A stretch of DNA of 50,654 bases from Candidatus Bipolaricaulota bacterium (GTDB lineage: Bacteria; Bipolaricaulota; Bipolaricaulia; Bipolaricaulales; Bipolaricaulaceae): the NCBI GenBank assembly GCA_014360985.1, contig JACIWK010000003.1, positions 65,061-115,714 of the forward strand, written 5' to 3'. Shown here piece after piece: positions 27,386 to 33,861 of the stretch (position 1 is its first letter; each line of letters opens with the position of its first letter). The notes under the pieces are model-generated. The model saw nothing but the letters and a program-made list of their open reading frames with translations, did not search any database and was not told where the DNA came from. Position numbers and translations under genes: made by a program.

Positions 27386-28132
27386 CTAGTCCGCGGTGAC
27401 CTGGATGTAGGCCGCCGCCAGCAGCGCGAACACGAGGGCCTGAATGCCCCCGAAGAACAGCCCAAACACGAGATTGAGCCCCAAGACGAGCGGGACCCGT
27501 GCCGCCCACCCTAATGCCCCCCCTACCACGGGGATGAGGTCCGCGATCCTCAGCACAACGACAGGGGTCACGGCGGTGAGGAGCGCCCCCCCGAGGATGT
27601 TCCCGAACAGACGGAACCCGTGGGAAAGGGTGCGCCCGAAATCCCCGATGATGTTCAACGGCATGAGGAATGGAAAAGGCTCGAAATATCCCGCCACGTG
27701 GCGGCGGACCCCCTTCGTGCGGACCCCATAGTAGTGGGTCGATCCGTACACGAGGAGCGCGAGACCCAACGCCACGTTCAGATCCTGCGTCGGGGAGACG
27801 ATGTACGGTATGGGCAAGATCCCAATCCAGTTGCAGAGGAGAACGTACAAGAACAGGGTGGCTACCAGGGGGAGGAGCCGCTCCCCAAGCTGGGGGGACA
27901 CCCCGCCCAGGAGCTGGTCGCGAAAGAAGTCGATTGCCGCAGCGACGAGTGCTGCCCGGCGGGACAAGGGTGCGTCGGGATCCGGGTTCAGCCCCCGCCG
28001 GATCCACAGGGAAAGGAGCACCAACCCCCCGGCGACGGCCACCGCCACCGCCATCACCACGAGGTTGAATGCGATCTCCATCCCTCCGATGGGGAACCGG
28101 AGGGTGAGCTCCTCACCCAGATGCTCGAGCAA
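27386..28132 (-). CDS. atpB: F-type ATP synthase subunit a
   Basis: 248-residue membrane subunit that forms the ion half-channels against the c-ring. The essential arginine is in the conserved helix SHGFRLFGNILGG, and the C-terminal helix GGIQALVFALLAAAYI is typical. Start codon TTG 28132 (SD-like GGTGA) overlaps the AtpI-like gene by 20 bases. An internal ATG 17 codons later (28081) has GGAGGG too close to serve as an SD, so TTG is preferred but not certain. Confidence 0.93.
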   Translation of the reverse strand: MLEHLGEELTLRFPIGGMEIAFNLVVMAVAVAVAGGLVLLSLWIRRGLNPDPDAPLSRRAALVAAAIDFFRDQLLGGVSPQLGERLLPLVATLFLYVLLCNWIGILPIPYIVSPTQDLNVALGLALLVYGSTHYYGVRTKGVRRHVAGYFEPFPFLMPLNIIGDFGRTLSHGFRLFGNILGGALLTAVTPVVVLRIADLIPVVGGALGWAARVPLVLGLNLVFGLFFGGIQALVFALLAAAYIQVTAD

Positions 28133-28472
28133 GGTTCACCGTCCCCACCACGCGGCCGAGGACCGCGAGCAGTACCCCCCCCACCACGGCGAGCGGGGGG
28201 AGGCCAACGAGGATGCCCCCCACCGCCAGGCCACCGGCGAGTCCCTGCCGGACGAGGGATGCCACGGCCGCGGCGACCCGTCCCCCTCGGTCCCAAACGA
28301 GGATCGCCACCAGGTGGCCCCATGCGAGCCGCCCGATCACCACCGCGGCCATCCCCCCCACGACCCCCAGCGACCACCGCCAACCCACGACGAGGAGGGC
28401 GGCGGCCAGCACCGCGGCCAACAGCCCTCCTTCCTTCACCCCCACCAGGATCGCGTCGCGTAGGTCGCTCAC
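28113..28472 (-). CDS. Small membrane protein at the AtpI position
   Basis: 119 residues forming about four hydrophobic helices with few charges. Position (immediately upstream of atpB, overlapping it by 20 bases), size and topology match AtpI-type accessory proteins, which help assemble the c-ring or carry Mg2+. The sequence itself lacks a motif that would prove this. Start GTG 28472 overlaps the stop of frr in GTGA. It could also be an unrelated small membrane protein retained in the operon. Confidence 0.65.
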   Translation of the reverse strand: MSDLRDAILVGVKEGGLLAAVLAAALLVVGWRWSLGVVGGMAAVVIGRLAWGHLVAILVWDRGGRVAAAVASLVRQGLAGGLAVGGILVGLPPLAVVGGVLLAVLGRVVGTVNLARASG

Positions 28473-29026
28473 AGGGTGCGCATCTCGTGGGCCTTCTTCT
28501 CCGCCAGCGCGTCGGCCCGCTTCGTGTGTTCCGCCGTGATCGCGTCCAGCTCCTCCCGCAATCGGAACAGGTCGTCCTCGGCCAGGCGTCCTTCCTTGCG
28601 TTCCTGGTCGAGCTTCTCCCGCGCGTCGCGCCGCACGTTGCGCAGAGCGACCTTCGCCTCCTCCACCTTCTTCCCGACGAGCTTGACGAGCTCGTTCCGT
28701 CGCTCCTCGGACAGTCGGGGGACCTTGATGCGGATCACCTGGCCATCGTTCTGGGGGTTGAGGCCGAGGTCCGCTCCCAGCACGGCCTTCTCGATGGCGG
28801 GGATCTGGGAGCGATCGAACGGACGGATCATGATCAGATCGGGATCAGGGACCACCAGATGCGCGACGTGCTTGAGCGGCGTGGGGGCCCCGTAGTAGTC
28901 GACCATCACGTTCTCCACGAGCGCCGGGTTGGCTCGTCCGGTGTGGATCTTGGCGAGCTCGCCTTGGAGCACGTCCACCGTCCGTGCCATGTGTTCCCGT
29001 GCCTGTCGCAGCAGTTCGTGTTCCAT
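28469..29026 (-). CDS. frr: Ribosome recycling factor
   Basis: 185 residues, the usual length. With EF-G it splits the post-termination ribosome. The N-terminus has the family signature (HTGRANPALVENV, then YYGAPTPLKHVA), and the C-terminal helix contains NVRRDAREKL and DDLFRLREELDAIT. ATG 29026 is preceded by AGGGGGT as SD. frr normally sits with tsf and pyrH. Here it leads the ATP synthase operon and overlaps the next gene by 4 bases, so both are likely read from the same promoter. Confidence 0.95.
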   Translation of the reverse strand: MEHELLRQAREHMARTVDVLQGELAKIHTGRANPALVENVMVDYYGAPTPLKHVAHLVVPDPDLIMIRPFDRSQIPAIEKAVLGADLGLNPQNDGQVIRIKVPRLSEERRNELVKLVGKKVEEAKVALRNVRRDAREKLDQERKEGRLAEDDLFRLREELDAITAEHTKRADALAEKKAHEMRTL

Positions 29027-29046
29027 GATCGACCCCCTCGTCGCGA

Positions 29047-29075
29047 ATCCTAGCCCTGGTGCGACCAACCCGCAA
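29047..29075 (-). promoter_or_regulatory. Promoter of the frr-ATP synthase operon
   Basis: On the minus strand -35 TTGCGG (29075-29070), a 17-base spacer and -10 TAGGAT (29052-29047). Transcription would start near 29040 and give a leader of about 14 bases that contains the frr SD. This leadered promoter contrasts with the leaderless one 7 bases away on the other strand. Confidence 0.55.
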
Positions 29076-29081
29076 CCGGGC

Positions 29082-29095
29082 GATAATCGAACGTG
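29082..29095 (+). promoter_or_regulatory. -10 box directly before the CCA-adding enzyme start (leaderless type)
   Basis: GATAAT at 29082-29087 ends 5 bases before GTG 29093. There is no SD and the -35 is weak. Confidence 0.5.
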
Positions 29096-30520
29096 CGCGT
29101 TTGCCTGCCACGTTTGCTCGCCGACCACCCGCTCGCAGCGGAGATCCTCCATCGATTGCGGGAGGCGGGGCATACCGCGGTCCTCGTGGGGGGGGTGGTG
29201 CGCGATGCCGTGCTGGCCGAGCTGCGCGGTGAGAAGTTCGCGGCTCAGGACGTAGACATCGCCACCTCCGCTTCCCCAGCTGAGGTGCGGCGCCTGTTCC
29301 CGGACCACAGGGTACTCACCGTGGGGGAGAGCTTCGGCGTGGTGGTGGTGGTGGCCCCCGATGGTCGCTCCTACGAGGTGGCCTCGTTTCGCACCGAGCA
29401 GGGATACCGCGACGGGCGCCGGCCGGACGCGGTGCGGTGGGGAACACTCGATGAGGACGTGCAACGCCGCGATTTCACCGTGAACGGGCTCGTGGCGACG
29501 GTGGACGGCGAGGTCCTCGATCGGGTGGGGGGGATCCCCGACCTTACCGCGGGCCTTGTGCGGGCGATCGGCGACCCGGGGACGCGGTTCGGAGAGGATT
29601 GCCTGCGCATGCTGCGTGCGGTGCGGTTCGCCTGCCAGCTGGGGTTCGCGATCGAGGAGAAGACCGCCGCAGCGATCCGGGACCACGCCCCGCGGATCAC
29701 CTCTGTGTCTTGGGAACGGATCCGCGACGAGCTTGTCCGCATTCTGGCCACCCCGCGCTCGGGGGAGGGGGTCCTCCTGCTCGATCGCCTGGGCCTCCTC
29801 GTCCCCATCCTCCCCGAGGTGGCGGCCCTCCACGGCGTGCCCCAACCCGAGGCGTACCACCCCGAGGGGGACGTGTTCGTCCACACCGTGGCCGCTGTTC
29901 GGGTCGCCGATCTCCTGTGGGACGACCCCCGCCTCAAGCTGGCCGTCCTCCTCCACGATGTGGGGAAGCCCGCCGCCCTTGCCCGTTCCGGGGGGGAGAA
30001 CATGGGCGGGCACTGCGGTCTCGGGGCGGAGATCGTGTCACGGGCCCTCCTCCGGCTGCGGTTTCCCAAACGGGATGTGGAGTGGGTAGCCCACCTCGTG
30101 CGGGAGCACATGCGGGTGGCCCGCCTGCCGGAGATGGGCCTAGGGAAACAGGTTTGCCTCCTCGGGACGGGGGAGGACGAGGCGGCCCCCCTCGATGAGC
30201 TTCCCCACCGGTTCCCGTTGTTCGCCGACCTCCTCCGCCTCGTCGTGTGCGATGCCGAGGCGAGCGCCCACCGCGCCCGCGCCTGGGCGCCCCTCCTCGG
30301 ACGCGCGGTGGGCCTCCTCGTCCATCTCCGGCGGATCCATGGCATCCGCCGCGCGCGCTCTCTCCTCACCGGCGATGACCTCCTCGCCCTCGGGTTCTCC
30401 CCTGGACCGCGGCTCGGGGAGGTATTGGAGCTCGTCCAGGAACGGATCCTTTCCGGAGAGATCGCAACGCGAGAGGAGGCGCTGGACCACGCGGCGCGGC
30501 TCGCGCGAGGTCACAGGTAA
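29093..30520 (+). CDS. CCA-adding tRNA nucleotidyltransferase / poly(A) polymerase family, with HD domain
   Basis: 475-residue class II nucleotidyltransferase that builds or repairs the 3' CCA end of tRNA. The head domain shows LVGGVVRDAVL (31-41) with the metal-binding pair Asp53 and Asp55 in DVDIAT, then RRDFTVNGL, and RMLRAVRFACQLGF in the neck. A second, HD phosphohydrolase domain follows, with His264 and His288-Asp289 (LLHDVGKP) and HMRVARLPEMG, as in E. coli-type CCA enzymes. An A-adding or poly(A) polymerase role cannot be excluded from sequence. It is a single gene, divergent from frr and followed by herA from its own promoter. Confidence 0.88.
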   Translation: MRVCLPRLLADHPLAAEILHRLREAGHTAVLVGGVVRDAVLAELRGEKFAAQDVDIATSASPAEVRRLFPDHRVLTVGESFGVVVVVAPDGRSYEVASFRTEQGYRDGRRPDAVRWGTLDEDVQRRDFTVNGLVATVDGEVLDRVGGIPDLTAGLVRAIGDPGTRFGEDCLRMLRAVRFACQLGFAIEEKTAAAIRDHAPRITSVSWERIRDELVRILATPRSGEGVLLLDRLGLLVPILPEVAALHGVPQPEAYHPEGDVFVHTVAAVRVADLLWDDPRLKLAVLLHDVGKPAALARSGGENMGGHCGLGAEIVSRALLRLRFPKRDVEWVAHLVREHMRVARLPEMGLGKQVCLLGTGEDEAAPLDELPHRFPLFADLLRLVVCDAEASAHRARAWAPLLGRAVGLLVHLRRIHGIRRARSLLTGDDLLALGFSPGPRLGEVLELVQERILSGEIATREEALDHAARLARGHR

Positions 30521-30588
30521 CGGACCCTCCACCCCCCATGTCCCCTCGGTGGCTCGCATCCCCCCTCGTCGGGGCGCACCGTTGCCGC

Positions 30589-30604
30589 TACGGTGGCCGT
30601 GATG
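30589..30604 (+). promoter_or_regulatory. -10-like box before the HerA-like gene
   Basis: TACGGT at 30589-30594 ends 7 bases before ATG 30602 and 4 before GTG 30599. No SD or -35 is visible. Confidence 0.4.
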
Positions 30605-31972
30605 AGCGTCCTCAACCTCGGCCCGGAGTTGACCGTTCCCGTGGAGGAGATCGTCGGGCAGTGCGTGGCGATCCTCGGCATCCGTGGCTCCGGCAAGTCC
30701 AACACCGCGGGGGTGATCTTCGAGGAGCTCCTCGCCGCCCACTGCCCGTTGTCCCTCGTCGATACCGATGGCGAGTACTTCGGCCTCAAGGAGAAGTACG
30801 AGGTGCTCGTCGTCGGGGGAGGGGACCATGCGGACGTGGAGCTGAACATGACCACCGTGGGAGAGGTCGCGGATCTGTCCCTGCACGAAGGGGTCCCGGT
30901 GATCCTCGATGTCTCCGACATGCTCGGTGCCGAGAGGGAGGCGGTCGTGTATGACTTCCTGTCCCGGCTATGGACCCACGCCGGTCGGCTGCGGACCCCG
31001 TACATGATCGGGATCGAGGAGTGCCACGAGTTCATCCCCCAGGGGGTGCGGACCCGGCTCAAGGACGTCATCGCCCGCATCGCCCTCCGCGGCCGCAAGC
31101 GGGGGTTGGGCGCGGTGGTGATCTCGCAGCGGTCGGCGAAGGTGGAGAAGGATGTCCTCACGCAAGCGGGGATGCTCTTCCTTCACCGGGTGGTCCACGA
31201 GGCGGACATGCGCGTGTATGGGGAGCTTCTGCCGTGGAGGAAAACCGAAGCGAAGGAGATCGTGTCCCAACTTGAGGTTGGGGAGTGCATCTTCATGGCC
31301 GGGTCCGCGGCCCGGAAGGTCACGATCCGCGTTCGGCACACGTTCCACGGTGGGTACACCCCCTCGTTCCGCCCCGTGGAGTCCCCCAAGCTCCGCCAGG
31401 TGCGGGGGCGGATCCTGGAGGCGCTGGCCCGCGCTCGGGACGGTGAGCCACCTCTCTTCGATGCCCTCCCAACCCCGGGTTCTCGGACCTGCCCGGCCTC
31501 GCCGATCGCGGAGCGGGGAGCCCAGCCGGCCGTGCCGTCCGCGGTGGGTCTCCTTTCCGAGGAGATCTCCCCCCGCGCCGCGATTCTCCCCGAGCCCATC
31601 GTCCTTCGCGTGGAGCGCCTTCTGCGTCGCCTGCGGCGCCTCCCTCCCGTCCAACGGAGGGTGGTAGCGTTCTTGGTGGCGCACGAACCGGATGGTTACG
31701 CGACCCACGAGCTCGCGGCGTGGGTGGACTGCCCGGAGGCCCTCCTCCACGTCGAGCCTCCCCAGGCGGCCCTCGACGTGGGGCTGGTGGCCTGTGAACG
31801 ACTCGCCCGGGGCCTCACCTATCGCGGCACGGTGCGCCAATACGTGGAGAGAGCGTTCTCTGGGTTCATCCCTGGGCTCGGGCCGGATGGACCGCGACGC
31901 CTCGTTGCCTATCTCCGTCAGCGAATCTCCGATCTTGCCCCCGTTGAATGTGATCTAGCTCACCTCCCTTGA
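30602..31972 (+). CDS. HerA-like hexameric ATPase (DUF87 family)
   Basis: 456-residue P-loop ATPase of the HerA/FtsK group, DNA translocases that in archaea and some bacteria work with the NurA nuclease in end resection. Walker A GIRGSGKS is at 26-33, Walker B MIGIEECHEF is near 133-142, and VVISQRSAKVEKDVLTQ carries the sensor region, followed by the arginine-finger area LHRVVHEADMR. After about residue 270 a proline-rich linker leads to a C-terminal domain of unclear type, perhaps a winged helix (VQRRVVAFLVAHEPDGYATHE). No NurA-like gene is adjacent. GTG codons at 30593 and 30599 are alternative starts. Its last codons contain the CRP-type site and the -35 of the hpf promoter. Confidence 0.8.
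   Translation: MSVLNLGPELTVPVEEIVGQCVAILGIRGSGKSNTAGVIFEELLAAHCPLSLVDTDGEYFGLKEKYEVLVVGGGDHADVELNMTTVGEVADLSLHEGVPVILDVSDMLGAEREAVVYDFLSRLWTHAGRLRTPYMIGIEECHEFIPQGVRTRLKDVIARIALRGRKRGLGAVVISQRSAKVEKDVLTQAGMLFLHRVVHEADMRVYGELLPWRKTEAKEIVSQLEVGECIFMAGSAARKVTIRVRHTFHGGYTPSFRPVESPKLRQVRGRILEALARARDGEPPLFDALPTPGSRTCPASPIAERGAQPAVPSAVGLLSEEISPRAAILPEPIVLRVERLLRRLRRLPPVQRRVVAFLVAHEPDGYATHELAAWVDCPEALLHVEPPQAALDVGLVACERLARGLTYRGTVRQYVERAFSGFIPGLGPDGPRRLVAYLRQRISDLAPVECDLAHLP
31949..31964. promoter_or_regulatory. CRP/FNR-family binding site upstream of hpf
   Basis: TGTGATCTAGCTCACC is a dyad with both CRP half-sites: TGTGA, a 6-base spacer and TCAC. It differs from the ideal E. coli CRP core only at the tenth and last bases. 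It lies inside the end of the HerA-like gene, 5 bases before the -35 of the hpf promoter, with its centre about 48 bases before the expected transcription start. That does not match the standard class I or II spacing, so activation and repression are both possible. Confidence 0.55.
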
Positions 31973-31998
31973 CGCCCTACCGGTGGCTGTGGTAGAAT
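31969..31998 (+). promoter_or_regulatory. hpf promoter
   Basis: -35 TTGACG at 31969-31974, an 18-base spacer and -10 TAGAAT at 31993-31998, the strongest sigma70-type pair in the window. Transcription should begin near 32005, leaving about 20 bases of leader with an SD (GGAGGGGA) before ATG 32026. Confidence 0.75.
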
Positions 31999-32025
31999 AT
32001 AAGGGAACGGAGGGGAGACCTTATC

Positions 32026-32544
32026 ATGAGGCTTCATGTCGAGGAACGCTATGCTTCGGACTCGGGAGCGTTGACAAAATACGTGGAAAAGAAGGTTGAG
32101 GCGCTATCTCGCTACTTCGACAGGATCCTCAAGTTGGACGTCATCCTCGAGGTGGAGGGGCCGATCCAACGGGTGCAGATGATGGGTTACCTCGTCAACC
32201 ACAAGGTGGTGAAGGCCAAGGCGGACACGAACGACATGTACGCGTCGATCGACCAAGCCGTGGACAAGATGCAACGCCAGCTCGTGCGGTACAAGGAGCG
32301 GTTGCGGGTGTCGCGCAAGAGCGGGCATCCCACTCCACCGCCGGGGCGGAAGGCCTCCGGCGGTCCGTCCGTGGAGGTGGTGGACGACTACGTACGGGAA
32401 CCCCTCACCCTCGATGCAGCGGTGCGCGAGCTCGAGCGGAGCGATCGGGAGTTCCTCGTCTTCTTCCGCGCCGATGATGACCAACCCGCGGTCCTGTTTC
32501 ACCGTGGGGACGGTTCATACGGACTCGTGGTTCCCCGCCGGTGA
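32026..32544 (+). CDS. hpf: Long-form ribosome hibernation promoting factor
   Basis: 172 residues. The N-terminal domain (about 1-100), with ALTKYVEKKVEALSRYFD and the VKAKADTNDMYASIDQAVDKM region, binds in the decoding centre of the 30S subunit. A flexible Pro/Gly linker leads to the C-terminal domain (about 120-172; VREPLTLDAAV, HRGDGSYGLV) that dimerises 70S ribosomes into inactive 100S particles, which defines the long HPF type. It has a strong promoter, a proper SD and a CRP-type site upstream. Its stop overlaps the next start in a GTGA arrangement, so the PP-loop gene is translationally coupled. Confidence 0.93.
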   Translation: MRLHVEERYASDSGALTKYVEKKVEALSRYFDRILKLDVILEVEGPIQRVQMMGYLVNHKVVKAKADTNDMYASIDQAVDKMQRQLVRYKERLRVSRKSGHPTPPPGRKASGGPSVEVVDDYVREPLTLDAAVRELERSDREFLVFFRADDDQPAVLFHRGDGSYGLVVPRR

Positions 32545-33548
32545 AAGGAGGCCCGACGCTCGCCCTCGCTCTGTACTCGGGAAGCCTGGCGAGCGCACTG
32601 GCGGTGCGGCTGGCCGAGCGGGCTGGGGTTAGGCAGCTGCGCCTCGTCTATTTTCGGTCCCCGTTCTTCCAAGGGGAAGAGGAGGTGGGGCTTCAAGCGC
32701 AGAACCTGTTCGGGGGGACTCGCTTTCAGTGCATCACTCTGAAGCGCGATTTCCTCTCGTTGGGGAAGCGAGAGGCCGGGTTCCCCTTTCCTTGTGGCAC
32801 CTGTCGCTGGCTCCTCCTGGAACGGGTGGGTCGCCTGGCGCGGCGCCTCCACGCCGACCTCGTGGTGACGGGCGAGGTCGTGGGGCGGCGTGGCGTGGGG
32901 GTGGATGACCTCCTTGCCCTCGATCGCGCCGTGGGCCTCGCGGGGCGCGTGGTGCGACCTCTGTCGGCGCGTGTCCTGCCTCCCACGCCGGCCGAGGAGG
33001 AGGGGAGGGTGGATCGGGGCGCGTTCCTCGATCTCGAGGAGGACGACGCGTTGGGGGAGAGGCTGAGGGCACTGGCAGCGAAGTTGGGGATCCCTCCTTC
33101 GCCCGCTGGCCGGGAGTGCCTGCTCGCCGACGAGGGCTTCGTCCGGCGTTTCCTGGAGTTCGATTCCACCGCTGCTCTCACGGAGAACATGGTTCAGTTG
33201 TTGCGATTTGAGCACTCGTACCGCATGGATTCCGGAGCGCGCGTCGTCGTGGCGGTGACCTCCGAGGAACAAGCCCGGCTGCAGCCGTTGTTCTTGCCCA
33301 CAGACATTCGCCTCTACGTGCAGATGCCCGGCTCGCCCCTCGCCCTGGTCCGGGCCCGCTGGCACGAGCATACCCCGGAGGAGAGGGAGGGGATCATCGC
33401 TGACGCGGCGGAGCGGATGGCGGAAGTAGCGGAACTCCCCCGTGCCGCGGCGTGGGTGGTCCGCTTCCGCTGCGAATGGGAGGGGGAGACGCGCCAGATG
33501 AGGCTCCGCGTCGAGGGGCACACCGCGCCGGCCTTGATCTCCCCTTGA
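32541..33548 (+). CDS. PP-loop (MnmA/ThiI-like) superfamily protein with degenerate ATP loop
   Basis: 335 residues. The order of motifs matches a family often annotated as tRNA 2-thiouridylase-like: a PP-loop at the N-terminus, the paired cysteines PFPCGTCR (Cys85, Cys88), GEVVGRRG (111-118), RPLSARVLPPT (138-148) and a third cysteine in ECLLADEGF (Cys192). The PP-loop, normally SGGLDS, reads SGSLAS (13-18) and so lacks the aspartate and a glycine. The last 130 residues form an additional domain I do not recognise. A role in sulfur transfer to RNA is inferred, and the altered loop could mean weak or lost ATP use. Start GTG 32541 overlaps hpf by 4 bases. The promoter for the next operon lies in its last codons. 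Confidence 0.72.
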   Translation: MKGGPTLALALYSGSLASALAVRLAERAGVRQLRLVYFRSPFFQGEEEVGLQAQNLFGGTRFQCITLKRDFLSLGKREAGFPFPCGTCRWLLLERVGRLARRLHADLVVTGEVVGRRGVGVDDLLALDRAVGLAGRVVRPLSARVLPPTPAEEEGRVDRGAFLDLEEDDALGERLRALAAKLGIPPSPAGRECLLADEGFVRRFLEFDSTAALTENMVQLLRFEHSYRMDSGARVVVAVTSEEQARLQPLFLPTDIRLYVQMPGSPLALVRARWHEHTPEEREGIIADAAERMAEVAELPRAAAWVVRFRCEWEGETRQMRLRVEGHTAPALISP

Positions 33549-33561
33549 CGGGGCTTACAAT
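33534..33561 (+). promoter_or_regulatory. Promoter of the fmdB-rpoC-ribosomal protein operon
   Basis: -35 TTGATC at 33534-33539, a 16-base spacer and -10 TACAAT at 33556-33561. The start would be near 33568, leaving about 50 bases of leader with AAGGAGGAG as SD before ATG 33619. A TTGACG at 33545-33550 is an alternative -35, but it has no -10 at the right distance. This is the only clear promoter before the 17-kb operon. Confidence 0.6.
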
Positions 33562-33618
33562 TGGCGGGTTGGTACGACCGGTCAATCCAGTGAAGGTATC
33601 TCACAAGGAGGAGAGCTT

Positions 33619-33846
33619 ATGCCCATTCATCGTTACCGCTGCACCCGCTGTGGCATGGAGTTCCGCGAGCTCCGCCAGCCCAACGAGCGGGCGCTTGCGC
33701 GGTGCCCTGGGTGCGGCACGACCGAGGTGATGCGGCTCCTGCCGCGATTCGGTGTTGTGTACAAGGGAAGTGGGTTCTACACGACGGACTACCGGCGGCC
33801 GCGGGCCGAGGGTGGTTCGGCCGGCGCGTCCGCGGACGGTTCGTAG
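33619..33846 (+). CDS. FmdB-type zinc ribbon protein
   Basis: 75 residues beginning MPIHRYRCTRCGMEF, the typical start of the FmdB/YP family of putative regulators. Two CxxC pairs (Cys8/Cys11 and Cys29/Cys32) form one zinc ribbon, and the tail is flexible and rich in glycine and serine. The molecular role of the family is poorly known, with reported links to transcription regulation. It is unusual as the first gene of an rpoC/ribosomal operon, in the place where rpoB is expected. The SD AAGGAGGAG is strong, and rpoC starts 15 bases after its stop. Confidence 0.85.
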   Translation: MPIHRYRCTRCGMEFRELRQPNERALARCPGCGTTEVMRLLPRFGVVYKGSGFYTTDYRRPRAEGGSAGASADGS

Positions 33847-33861
33847 ATCGCTCGAGGTGAT

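Noticed and set aside
28469-30013. A 514-codon minus-strand frame ending in frr
   Set aside because: Everything upstream of ATG 29026 is antisense to the CCA-adding enzyme. frr has the standard length and an SD at 29026.
33545-33550. TTGACG as the -35 of the fmdB-rpoC operon
   Set aside because: No -10 sequence lies 16-18 bases downstream. TTGATC at 33534 with TACAAT at 33556 fits better.
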